A stretch of DNA of 64,000 nucleotides from Eurosta solidaginis. Taxonomy: Eukaryota > Arthropoda > Insecta > Diptera > Tephritidae. The position numbers and the translations under genes were made by a program. The notes beneath the pieces are model-generated. The model worked only from the letters and a program-made list of their open reading frames with translations, was not told the DNA's origin and made no database searches. The stretch is from contig NW_027136908.1 of NCBI RefSeq assembly GCF_040869045.1, positions 310,001-374,000 on the forward strand, given 5' to 3'. Position 1 is the stretch's first letter, and each line of letters begins with the position of its first letter. Positions 42,301 through 52,805 of the stretch are shown here, in pieces.

Positions 42301-43340
42301 CCCTTTTAGTCGGTTAACCCCACCCAGTTTGACGTAGAAATTGAACCGTTAGCGATAGAACCTTGGATCAGCTTTTGGATTAATATACACATAAAAACCT
42401 ACCATCTGCAAAAATAAAATCGATTCTGTCTTGCTTGGTTCAATAGATATGGACACTTATCCCTTTTAATCGGTTAACCCCACACAGTATGACGTAGAAA
42501 TTGAACCGTTAACGACAGAACCTTGGATCAGCTAGTGGATTAATATACACATAAAAACCTACCATCTGCAAAAATAAAATCGATTCTGTCTTGCTTGGTT
42601 CAATAGATATGGACAATTATCCCTTTTAGTCGGTTAACCCCACCCAGTTTGACGTAGAAATTGAAACGTTAGCGATAGAACCTTGGGTCAGCTTGTGGAT
42701 TAATATGCACATAAAAACCTACCATCTGCAAAAATAAAATCGATTCTGTCTTGCTTGGTTCAATAGATATGGACAATTATCCCTTTTAGTCGGTTAACCC
42801 CACCCAGCATGACGTAGAAATTGAACCGTTAGAGATAGAACCTTGGATCAGCTTTTGGATTAATATACACATAAAAACCTACCATCTGCAAAAATAAAAT
42901 CGATTCTGTCTTGCTTGGTTCAATAGATATGGACACTTATCCCTTTTAGTCGGTTAACCCCACCCAGTATGACGTAGAAATTGAACCGGTAACGATAGAA
43001 CCTTGGATCAGCTTTTGGATTAATATACACATAAAAACCTACCATCTGCAAAAATAAAATCGATCCTGTCTTGCTTGGTTCAATAGATATGGACACTTAT
43101 CCCTTTTAGTCGGTTAACCCCACCCAGTTTGACGTAGAAATTGAACCGTTAGCGATAGAACCTTGGATCAGCTTTTGGATTAATATACACATAAAAACCT
43201 ACCATCTGCAAAAATAAAATCGATTCTGTCTTGCTTGGTTCAATAGATATGGACACTTATCCCTTTTAGTCGGTTAACCCCACCCAGTATGACGTAGAAA
43301 TTGAACCGGTAACGATAGAACCTTGGATCAGCTTTTGGAT
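39341..43340 (+). repeat. 25-monomer (4000 bp) higher-order unit, copy 1
   Basis: Every variant in this unit recurs exactly 4000 bp later, including TATACGC (39507 and 43507), TTAATGTACAC, the unusual GGTTACCCCCAACTAG (40073 and 44073), CTTTTAATCGG and GGACAATTATCC. I found no difference when comparing the two copies by eye. Within the unit, about 39990-41365 repeats at about 41750-43125 (offset 1760, eleven monomers). A stretch at about 41165-41820 alternates CGATCCTGTC and CGATTCTGTC monomers that share GAACCGGTAACG. Confidence 0.85.
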
Positions 43341-46300
43341 TAATATACACATAAAAACCTACCATCTGCAAAAATAAAATCGATCCTGTCTTGCTTGGTT
43401 CAATAGATATGGACACTTATCCCTTTTAGTCGGTTAACCCCACCCAGTTTGACGTAGAAATTGAACCGTTAGCGATAGAACCTTGGATCAGCTTTTGGAT
43501 TAATATACGCATAAAAACCTACCATCTGCAAAAATAAAATCGATTCTGTCTTGCTTGGTTCAATAGATATGGACACTTATCCCTTTTAGTCGGTTAACCC
43601 CACCCAGTATGACGTAGAAATTGAACCGCTAACGATAGAACCTTGGATCAGCTTTTGGATTAATACACACATAAAAACCTACCATCTGCAAAAATAAAAT
43701 CGATCCTGTCTTGCTTGGTTCAATAGATATGGACACTTATCCCTTTTAGTCGGTTAACCCCACCCAGTTTGACGTAGAAATTGAAACGTTAGCGATAGAA
43801 CCTTGGGTCAGCTTGTGGATTAATATGCACATAAAAACCTACCATCTGCAAAAATAAAATCGATTCTGTCTTGCTTGGTTCAATAGATATGGACACTTAT
43901 CCCTTTTAGTCGGTTAACCCCACCCAGTATGACGTAGAAATTGAACCGCTAACGATAGAACCTTGGGTCAGCTTTTGGATTAATGTACACATAAAAACCT
44001 ACCATCTGCAAAAATAAAATCGATTCTGTCTTGCTTGGTTCAATAGATATGGACACTTATCCCTTTTAGTCGGTTACCCCCAACTAGTATGACGTAGAAA
44101 TTGAACCGTTAGCGATAGAATCTTGGATCAGCTTGTGGATTAATATACACATAAAAACCTATCATCTGCAAAAACAGAATCGATTCTGTCTTGCTTGGTT
44201 CAATAGATATGGACACTTATCCCTTTTAGTCGGTTAACCCCACCCAGCATGACGTAGAAATTGAACCGTTAGAGATAGAACCTTGGATCAGCTTTTGGAT
44301 TAATATACACATAAAAACCTACCATCTGCAAAAATAAAATCGATTCTGTCTTGCTTGGTTCAATAGATATGGACACTTATCCCTTTTAGTCGGTTAACCC
44401 CACCCAGTATGACGTAGAAATTGAACCGGTAACGATAGAACCTTGGATCAGCTTTTGGATTAATATACACATAAAAACCTACCATCTGCAAAAATAAAAT
44501 CGATCCTGTCTTGCTTGGTTCAATAGATATGGACACTTATCCCTTTTAGTCGGTTAACCCCACCCAGTTTGACGTAGAAATTGAACCGTTAGCGATAGAA
44601 CCTTGGATCAGCTTTTGGATTAATATACACATAAAAACCTACCATCTGCAAAAATAAAATCGATTCTGTCTTGCTTGGTTCAATAGATATGGACACTTAT
44701 CCCTTTTAATCGGTTAACCCCACACAGTATGACGTAGAAATTGAACCGTTAACGACAGAACCTTGGATCAGCTAGTGGATTAATATACACATAAAAACCT
44801 ACCATCTGCAAAAATAAAATCGATTCTGTCTTGCTTGGTTCAATAGATATGGACAATTATCCCTTTTAGTCGGTTAACCCCACCCAGTTTGACGTAGAAA
44901 TTGAAACGTTAGCGATAGAACCTTGGGTCAGCTTGTGGATTAATATGCACATAAAAACCTACCATCTGCAAAAATAAAATCGATTCTGTCTTGCTTGGTT
45001 CAATAGATATGGACAATTATCCCTTTTAGTCGGTTAACCCCACCCAGCATGACGTAGAAATTGAACCGTTAGAGATAGAACCTTGGATCAGCTTTTGGAT
45101 TAATATACACATAAAAACCTACCATCTGCAAAAATAAAATCGATTCTGTCTTGCTTGGTTCAATAGATATGGACACTTATCCCTTTTAGTCGGTTAACCC
45201 CACCCAGTATGACGTAGAAATTGAACCGGTAACGATAGAACCTTGGATCAGCTTTTGGATTAATATACACATAAAAACCTACCATCTGCAAAAATAAAAT
45301 CGATCCTGTCTTGCTTGGTTCAATAGATATGGACACTTATCCCTTTTAGTCGGTTAACCCCACCCAGTATGACGTAGAAATTGAACCGGTAACGATAGAA
45401 CCTTGGATCAGCTTTTGGATTAATATACACATAAAAACCTACCATCTGCAAAAATAAAATCGATTCTGTCTTGCTTGGTTCAATAGATATGGACACTTAT
45501 CCCTTTTAGTCGGTTAACCCCACCCAGTATGACGTAGAAATTGAACCGGTAACGATAGAACCTTGGATCAGCTTTTGGATTAATATACACATAAAAACCT
45601 ACCATCTGCAAAAATAAAATCGATCCTGTCTTGCTTGGTTCAATAGATATGGACACTTATCCCTTTTAGTCGGTTAACCCCACCCAGTATGACGTAGAAA
45701 TTGAACCGGTAACGATAGAACCTTGGATCAGCTTTTGGATTAATATACACATAAAAACCTACCATCTGCAAAAATAAAATCGATTCTGTCTTGCTTGGTT
45801 CAATAGATATGGACACTTATCCCTTTTAGTCGGTTACCCCCAACTAGTATGACGTAGAAATTGAACCGTTAGCGATAGAATCTTGGATCAGCTTGTGGAT
45901 TAATATACACATAAAAACCTATCATCTGCAAAAACAGAATCGATTCTGTCTTGCTTGGTTCAATAGATATGGACACTTATCCCTTTTAGTCGGTTAACCC
46001 CACCCAGCATGACGTAGAAATTGAACCGTTAGAGATAGAACCTTGGATCAGCTTTTGGATTAATATACACATAAAAACCTACCATCTGCAAAAATAAAAT
46101 CGATTCTGTCTTGCTTGGTTCAATAGATATGGACACTTATCCCTTTTAGTCGGTTAACCCCACCCAGTATGACGTAGAAATTGAACCGGTAACGATAGAA
46201 CCTTGGATCAGCTTTTGGATTAATATACACATAAAAACCTACCATCTGCAAAAATAAAATCGATCCTGTCTTGCTTGGTTCAATAGATATGGACACTTAT

Positions 46301-47340
46301 CCCTTTTAGTCGGTTAACCCCACCCAGTTTGACGTAGAAATTGAACCGTTAGCGATAGAACCTTGGATCAGCTTTTGGATTAATATACACATAAAAACCT
46401 ACCATCTGCAAAAATAAAATCGATTCTGTCTTGCTTGGTTCAATAGATATGGACACTTATCCCTTTTAATCGGTTAACCCCACACAGTATGACGTAGAAA
46501 TTGAACCGTTAACGACAGAACCTTGGATCAGCTAGTGGATTAATATACACATAAAAACCTACCATCTGCAAAAATAAAATCGATTCTGTCTTGCTTGGTT
46601 CAATAGATATGGACAATTATCCCTTTTAGTCGGTTAACCCCACCCAGTTTGACGTAGAAATTGAAACGTTAGCGATAGAACCTTGGGTCAGCTTGTGGAT
46701 TAATATGCACATAAAAACCTACCATCTGCAAAAATAAAATCGATTCTGTCTTGCTTGGTTCAATAGATATGGACAATTATCCCTTTTAGTCGGTTAACCC
46801 CACCCAGCATGACGTAGAAATTGAACCGTTAGAGATAGAACCTTGGATCAGCTTTTGGATTAATATACACATAAAAACCTACCATCTGCAAAAATAAAAT
46901 CGATTCTGTCTTGCTTGGTTCAATAGATATGGACACTTATCCCTTTTAGTCGGTTAACCCCACCCAGTATGACGTAGAAATTGAACCGGTAACGATAGAA
47001 CCTTGGATCAGCTTTTGGATTAATATACACATAAAAACCTACCATCTGCAAAAATAAAATCGATCCTGTCTTGCTTGGTTCAATAGATATGGACACTTAT
47101 CCCTTTTAGTCGGTTAACCCCACCCAGTTTGACGTAGAAATTGAACCGTTAGCGATAGAACCTTGGATCAGCTTTTGGATTAATATACACATAAAAACCT
47201 ACCATCTGCAAAAATAAAATCGATTCTGTCTTGCTTGGTTCAATAGATATGGACACTTATCCCTTTTAGTCGGTTAACCCCACCCAGTATGACGTAGAAA
47301 TTGAACCGGTAACGATAGAACCTTGGATCAGCTTTTGGAT
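43341..47340 (+). repeat. 25-monomer (4000 bp) higher-order unit, copy 2
   Basis: A tandem copy of the preceding 4000-bp unit in the same order and phase. Homology runs on into the first monomer of what would be a third copy and then fails: TATACAC replaces TATACGC by about 47507, and CACCTAGTATG replaces CACCCAGTATG at about 47601. The apparent absence of substitutions implies a very recent duplication or gene conversion, or an assembly duplication. Confidence 0.85.
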
Positions 47341-47599
47341 TAATATACACATAAAAACCTACCATCTGCAAAAATAAAATCGATCCTGTCTTGCTTGGTT
47401 CAATAGATATGGACACTTATCCCTTTTAGTCGGTTAACCCCACCCAGTTTGACGTAGAAATTGAACCGTTAGCGATAGAACCTTGGATCAGCTTTTGGAT
47501 TAATATACACATAAAAACCTACCATCTGCAAAAATAAAATCGATTCTGTCTTGCTTGGTTCAATAGATATGGACACTTATCCCTTTTAGTCGGTTAACC

Positions 47600-50500
47600 C
47601 CACCTAGTATGACGTAGAAATTGAACCGTTAGCGACAGAACCTTGGATCAGCATGTGGATTAATATACACATAAAAACTTATCATCTGCAAAAACAAAAT
47701 CGATTCTGTCTTGCTTGGTTCAATAGATATGGACACTTATCCCTTTTAGTCGGTTAACCCCACACAGTATGACGTAGAAATTGAACCGTTAGCGATAGAA
47801 CCTTGGATCAGCTTGTGGATTAATATACACATAAAAACCTATCATCCGCAAAAACAAAATCGATTCTATCTTGCATGGTACAATAGATATGGACACTTAT
47901 CCCTTTTAGTCGGTTAACCCCACCCAGCATGACGTAGAAATTGAACCGTTAGCGATAGAACCTTGGATCAGCTTGAGGATTAATATACACATAAAAACCT
48001 ATCATCTGCAAAAACAAAATCGATTCTATCTTGCATGGTTCAATAGATATGGACACTTATCCCTTTTAGTCGTTTAACCCCACCCAGTATGACGTAGAAA
48101 TTGAACCGTTAGCGATAGAACCTTGGATCTGCTTGTGGATTAATATACGCATAAAAACCTATCATCTGCAAAAACAAAATCGATTCTATTTTGCATGGTT
48201 CAATAGATATGGACACTTATCCCTTTTAGTCGGTTAACCCCACCCAGTATGACGTAGAAATTGAACCGTTAGCGATAGAACCTTGGATCAGCTTGTGGAT
48301 TAATATACACATAAAAACCTATAATGCAAAAATAAAATCGATTCTATTTTGCTTGGTTCAATAGATATGGACACTTATCCCTTTTATGACGTAGAAATTG
48401 AACCGTTAGCGATAGAACCTTGGATCAGCTTGTGGCTTAATATACACATAAAAACCTATCATCTGCAAAAACAAAATCGATTCTATCTTGCATGGTTCAA
48501 TAGATATGGACACTTATCCCTTTTATGACGTAGAAATTGAACCGTTAGCGATAGAACCTTGGATCAGCTTGTGGCTTAATATACACATAAAAACCTATCA
48601 TCTGCAAAAACAAAATCGATTCTATCTTGCATGGTTCAATAGATATGGACACTTATCCCTTTTATGACGTAGAAATTGAACCGTTAGCGATAAAACCTTG
48701 GATCAGCTTGTGGATTATTATACACATAAAAACCTATAATGCAAAAATAAAATCGATTCTATTTTGCTTGGTTCAATAGATATGGACACTTATCCCTTTT
48801 ATGACGTAGAAATTGAACCGTTAGCGATAGAACCTTGGATCAGCTTGTGGATTAATATACACATAAAAACCTATAATGCAAAAATAAAATCGATTCTATT
48901 TTGCTTGGTTCAATAGATATGGACACTTATCCCTTTTATGACGTAGAAATTGAACCGTTAGCGATAGAATCTTGGATCAGCTTGTGGATTAATATACACA
49001 TAAAAACCTATCATCTGCAAAAATAAATTCGATTCTACCTTGCTTGGTTCAATAGATATGGACACTTATACCTATTAGTCGGTTAACCGCACCTAGTATG
49101 ACGTAGAAATTGAACCGTTAGCGATAGAATCTTGGATCAGCTTGTGGATTAATATACACATAAAAACCTATCATCTGCAAAAACAAAATCGATTCTGTCT
49201 TGCTTGGTTCAATAGATATGGACACTTATCCCTTTTAGTCGGTTAACCCCACACAGTATGACGTAGAAATTGAACCGTTAGCGATAGAACCTTGGATCAG
49301 CTTGTGGATTAATATACACATAAAAACCTATCATCTGCGAAAACAAAATCGATTCTATCTTGCTTGGTTCAATAGATATGGACACTTATCCCTTTTAGTC
49401 GGTTAACCCCACCCAGTTTGACGTAGAAATTTAACCGTTAGCGATAGAACCTTGGGTCAGCTTGTGGATTAATACGCACATAAAAACCTACCACCTGCAA
49501 AAATAAAATCGATTCTATCTTGCTTGGTTCAATAGATATGGACACTTATCCCTTTTAGTCGGTTAACCCCACCCAGTATAACGTAGAAATTGAACCGTTA
49601 GCGATAGAACCTTGGATCAGCTTGTGGATTAATATACACATAAAAACCTATCATCTGCGAAAACAAAATCGATTCTATCTTGCTTGGTTCAATAGATATG
49701 GACACTTATCCCTTTTAGTCGGTTAACCCCACCCAGTTTGACGTAGAAATTTAACCGTTAGCGATAGAACCTTGGGTCAGCTTGTGGATTAATACGCACA
49801 TAAAAACCTACCATCTGCAAAAATAAATTCGATTCTACCTTCCTTGGTTCAATAGATATGGACACTTATCCCTATTAGTCGGTTAACCCCACCTAGTATG
49901 ACGTAGAAATTGAACCGTTAGCGATAGAATCTTGGATCAGCTTGTGGATTAATATACACATAAAAACCTATCATCTGCAAAAACAAAATCGATTCTGTCT
50001 TGCTTGGTTCAATAGATATGGACACTTATCCATTTTAGTCGGTTAACCCCACACAGTATGACGTAGAAATTGAACCGTTAGCGATAGAATCTTGGATCAG
50101 CTTTTGGATTAATATACACATAAAAGCCTACCATCTGCAAAAATAAAATCGATTCTGTCTTGCTTGGTTCAATAGATATGGACACTTATCCCTTTTAGTC
50201 GGTTAACCCCACCCAGTTTGACGTAGAAATTGAACCGTTAGCGATAGAACCTTGGATCAACTTGTGGATTAGTATGCCCATAAGAACCTACCATCTGCAA
50301 AAATAAAATCGATTCTGTCTTGCTTGGTTCAATAGATATGGACACTTATCCCTTTTAGTCGGTTAACCCCACCCAGCATGACGTAGAAATTGAAACGTTT
50401 GCGATAGAACCTTCGATCATCTTTTGGATTAATATACACATAAAAGCCTACCATCTGCAAAAATAGAATCGATTCTGTCTTGCTTGGTTCAATAGATATG

Positions 50501-51281
50501 GACACTTATCCCTTTTAGTCGGTTAACCCCACCCAGTATGACGTAGAAATTGAACCGCTATCGATAGAACCTTGGATCAGCTTTTGGATTAATATACACA
50601 TAAAAACCTATAATGCAAAAATAAAATCGATTCTATTTTGCTTGGTTCAATAGATATGGACACTTATCCCTTTTATGACGTAGAAATTGAACCGTTAGCG
50701 ATAGAACCTTGGATCAGCTTGTGGATTAATATACACATAAAAACCTATCATCTGCAAAAACAAAATCGATTATATCTTGCATGGTTCAATAAATATGGAC
50801 ACTTATCCCTTTTAGTCGGTTAACCCCACCCAGTATGACGTAGAAATTGAACCGTTAGCGATAGAACCTTGAATGAGCTTGTGGATTAATATACACATAA
50901 AAACCTATCATCTGCAAAAACAAAATCGATTCTATCTTGCATGGTTCAATAGATATGGACACTTATCCCTTTTAGTCGGTTAACCCCACCCAGTATGACG
51001 TAGAAATTAAACCGTTAAAGATAGAGTTTAGATCAGCTTGTGGATTAATATACACATAAAAACATATCATCTGCAAAAACAGAATCGATTCTATCTTGCA
51101 TGGTTCAATAGATATGGTCACTTATCCCTTTTAGTCGGTTAACCCCACCCAGTATGACGTAGAAATTGAACCGTTAGCGAGAGAATCCTGGATCAGCTTG
51201 TGGATTAATATACACATAAAAACCTATCATCTGCAAAAACAAAATCGATTCTATCTTGCATGGTTCAATAGATATGGACAC
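47600..51281 (+). repeat. Satellite subfamily with shortened monomers, left of the retrotransposon
   Basis: This segment starts with a GCGACAGAACC / AGCATGTGG monomer. It contains a run of short monomers at about 48320-48945 and ends in two unusual monomers (GTTAAAGATAGAGTTTAG near 51014 and GAGAGAATCCTGG near 51179). The same succession recurs right of the retrotransposon at about 58240-61620, so the two are paralogous blocks. The retrotransposon interrupts the last monomer after GGACAC. Confidence 0.85.
48320..48945 (+). repeat. Run of short 137/139-bp satellite monomers
   Basis: Consecutive monomers lack 21 bp: CCCTTTTA is joined directly to TGACGTAG, losing the GTCGGTTAACC...CAGTA segment. 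The deletion ends share the dinucleotide TA, consistent with microhomology-mediated loss. Junctions fall at about 48381, 48520, 48660, 48797 and 48934, giving spacings of 139, 139, 137 and 137 bp. The 137-bp form also has a 2-bp deletion (CCTATAATGC instead of CCTATCATCTGC). These monomers have lost the HpaI site. Confidence 0.9.
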
Positions 51282-51392
51282 ATTAAACGAACCTTCGCGC
51301 TGTTCGGACGTGTTTCTAAGCGCTCGCTTGTGTTTTTGTAAATTCTAAATCATTTTTGATTGTTTTTGCTTTAGTTCAATACGTAATACAAA
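51282..51392 (+). promoter_or_regulatory. Retrotransposon 5' leader with possible internal promoter
   Basis: A 111-bp leader precedes the ORF1 ATG. It starts ATTAAACGAACC immediately after satellite GGACAC. A GC-richer patch contains CGGACGTG at 51305-51312, which resembles the downstream promoter element (RGWYV) used by arthropod LINEs. Measured from 51282 it sits at about +24 to +31, a few bases short of the canonical +28 start, so the match is only suggestive. The ORF1 ATG at 51393 has A at -3 (ACAAAATGCC). An intact ORF1 with a leader argues against major 5' truncation. Confidence 0.45.
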
Positions 51393-52781
51393 ATGCCGTG
51401 TATTTGTGGAAATAGGGTCGATCGCGGTCAACCTAAAATTCAATGCGCTAAGTGCAGTGAACTTTTTCATTTGCATTGTACCGGTGTTTTGCCTACTGAT
51501 CTCGAATATTTGAGTGAAACCAATAGTGCTTTCTATTGCAAGGTTTGTGCATGTGAACGACGTCGCTCTATTCGCTCGCCACCCCCCACTGTCAGTGCTA
51601 CATCAACAATAAATACAACTGAAAATACAGTAATTGATTTGTCTGCGCTGTGCAATGACTCAATTGTCGATGCTGTAAACAATGATAATGAGCGAAGTGT
51701 TGCTAATAATGTTAATATTGAACAAACACTAGTATCTTTAGTGAGTGAAATTAACCTGCTTAAAGCTAAGAATGCAGAGCTCATAACCGCACTGAAGTTA
51801 TCACTCGACGATGGCCATCGTTTGCGTGCTCAAATTAGCGATTGGCAAGCAGAGATTCGCTCTGATTTTAAATACCTTTATGACAACAACACTGCTGTCG
51901 CAAATGATGTGAAAGTCTTGAGAGAAGATTTTGCGAAGTTTCATGTTAAACAGCCATTGCCTTTGAACAGCTTTCGTTTTCGCTCTTTGTCTGACACTCA
52001 TCTTCATGGCGCTTCATCAACACATTCTAACATACATAGAACATCATTAAATATTAATGAGATAAATTCTGCTCCTGTATCTAAAGCGGTGGTCAACAGC
52101 ATTGGTCGCGCTAAAGCTAGTACCTATGCTTCTTCTTTAGTTAAAAATAATAATAACAATGACACGCACAACAAAACTGCAAACAATACTACATTAAAAA
52201 CCAATAACACAAAGCATGCTGTTGAGTCACAGTATGTTGATGAGGGTAATAAAGGCAAACGTACAGGTGTTAGCAAACGTCGTAAGAAGTCGACCACAGT
52301 GGGTTCGTCAGCTGCATCTACATCAACTTCTGCATCTACATCAACTTCAACATCAATTTCTGCTTCGACAGTGGGCTCATCACCTGCATCTACGTCAACT
52401 TCTGCATCCACATCAACATCTATTTCTGCTTCGACAGTTTCCGTGGTGCAACCTGTTGGTCCTAGGGAGGTGACTGCCGTTCCGCCTCGCAGAGCAATTT
52501 TTGTTTCTCGGTTGCATGCTTCATTGACTGTCGATGATATTTCAAATTATATATGCTCTAAACTTAATATTAATAATTCTAGTGTTGAAGTTTTCAAATT
52601 TAACTTTAAATATGAAAGGAAAATTTCATCTTTTAAAATAACTGTGCCACACCTTTATGTTGATAGTGTTCTTGACAGTTCTTTTTGGCCGGAGCATTCT
52701 GTGGTGCATTTGTACAAGAGAAATATCAATATAGTGCCAAAAAACTCTATTACCTTCACCGCGGGTACAGCAAAAAAGTAG
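51393..52781 (+). CDS. Retrotransposon ORF1: PHD-finger RNA-binding-type protein
   Basis: A 462-aa protein. Residues 3-52 form a PHD-type zinc finger: C3-C5, C18-C21, H26-C29, C49-C52 (C4HC3). Residues about 106-182 are heptad-rich and probably a coiled coil for multimerisation. Residues 287-299 are basic (KGKR...KRRKK), a possible nuclear localisation or RNA-contact region. Residues 301-350 are almost only Ser, Thr and Ala. Residues about 368-443 resemble the RRM-like C-terminal domain of LINE ORF1 proteins (AIFVSRLHASLTVDDI ... FWPEHSVVHLYKR). In LINEs, ORF1 proteins coat the element RNA; PHD fingers usually read histone H3 tails, so a chromatin-targeting role is plausible but inferred. The start is ATG 51393. 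The stop TAG directly follows a slippery A AAA AAG, and the downstream frame is ORF2. No frameshift or internal stop is seen. Confidence 0.88.
   Translation: MPCICGNRVDRGQPKIQCAKCSELFHLHCTGVLPTDLEYLSETNSAFYCKVCACERRRSIRSPPPTVSATSTINTTENTVIDLSALCNDSIVDAVNNDNERSVANNVNIEQTLVSLVSEINLLKAKNAELITALKLSLDDGHRLRAQISDWQAEIRSDFKYLYDNNTAVANDVKVLREDFAKFHVKQPLPLNSFRFRSLSDTHLHGASSTHSNIHRTSLNINEINSAPVSKAVVNSIGRAKASTYASSLVKNNNNNDTHNKTANNTTLKTNNTKHAVESQYVDEGNKGKRTGVSKRRKKSTTVGSSAASTSTSASTSTSTSISASTVGSSPASTSTSASTSTSISASTVSVVQPVGPREVTAVPPRRAIFVSRLHASLTVDDISNYICSKLNINNSSVEVFKFNFKYERKISSFKITVPHLYVDSVLDSSFWPEHSVVHLYKRNINIVPKNSITFTAGTAKK
52296..52433 (+). repeat. Internal tandem repeat in ORF1 (72 + 66 bp)
   Basis: Two imperfect in-frame copies, 52296-52367 (72 bp) and 52368-52433 (66 bp), each start ACAGTGGG and end TCTGCTTCG. 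They encode two TVGSS(A/P)ASTSTSASTSTS-type blocks and are followed by the start of a third (ACAGTT). The 6-bp length difference keeps the frame. This is a low-complexity, length-variable linker between the basic patch and the RRM-like domain. Confidence 0.85.
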
Positions 52782-52805
52782 TCACCGACTCACTCTCTAT
52801 AGTCG
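52772..52805 (+). promoter_or_regulatory. Candidate -1 ribosomal frameshift signal at the ORF1/ORF2 junction
   Basis: The heptamer A AAA AAG occupies 52772-52778 in the correct zero-frame phasing (GCA AAA AAG) and is followed immediately by the ORF1 stop TAG (52779-52781). Slipping back one base reads AAA AAA GTA GTC and enters ORF2. Seven nucleotides downstream a 5-bp stem is possible, CGACT (52786-52790) with AGTCG (52801-52805), enclosing a 10-nt loop. ORF2 has no usable in-frame ATG. The stem is weak and a pseudoknot is not obvious, so stop-dependent reinitiation remains an alternative. Confidence 0.6.

Larger units (their letters stand above)
1..51281 (+). repeat. 160-bp satellite array, left part
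   Basis: Head-to-tail array of a 160-bp AT-rich monomer, all copies in the same orientation. The period is visible from the anchor GTCGGTTAACCCCAC, whose G falls at 160, 320 and 480 and so on across the block. Other constant anchors in each monomer are TGACGTAGAAATTGAACCG, GATCAGCTTGTGGATTAATA, ATCGATTCT and AGATATGGACACTTATCCC. Most monomers carry a HpaI site (GTTAAC, inside the palindrome GGTTAACC) and a ClaI site (ATCGAT), the latter lost in the AAATTCGATTCTACC variant. Stops occur in every frame and 160 is not a multiple of three, so it is not coding. There are no unique spacers, inversions or host genes. A period slightly above nucleosome core length is typical of centromeric or pericentromeric satellites; that location is inference. 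Confidence 0.97.

Noticed and set aside
1..51281. CRISPR array or other spaced repeat system
   Set aside because: The repeats are contiguous 160-bp monomers without unique spacers, the flanks hold no cas genes, and the neighbouring element is eukaryotic.
51533..52473. Small frames on both strands inside ORF1 (51533-51784 -, 51801-52007 -, 52124-52411 -, 52216-52473 +)
   Set aside because: Shadows of ORF1 in other frames. The Asp/Val-rich and His/Leu-rich peptides come from the Ser/Thr repeat. No domain or conserved motif is seen.
52685..52687. TTG at 52685 as the initiation codon of ORF2
   Set aside because: Non-ATG initiation at an unremarkable TTG within ORF1 is less plausible than -1 slippage at A AAA AAG, which enters the same frame at the ORF1 stop.
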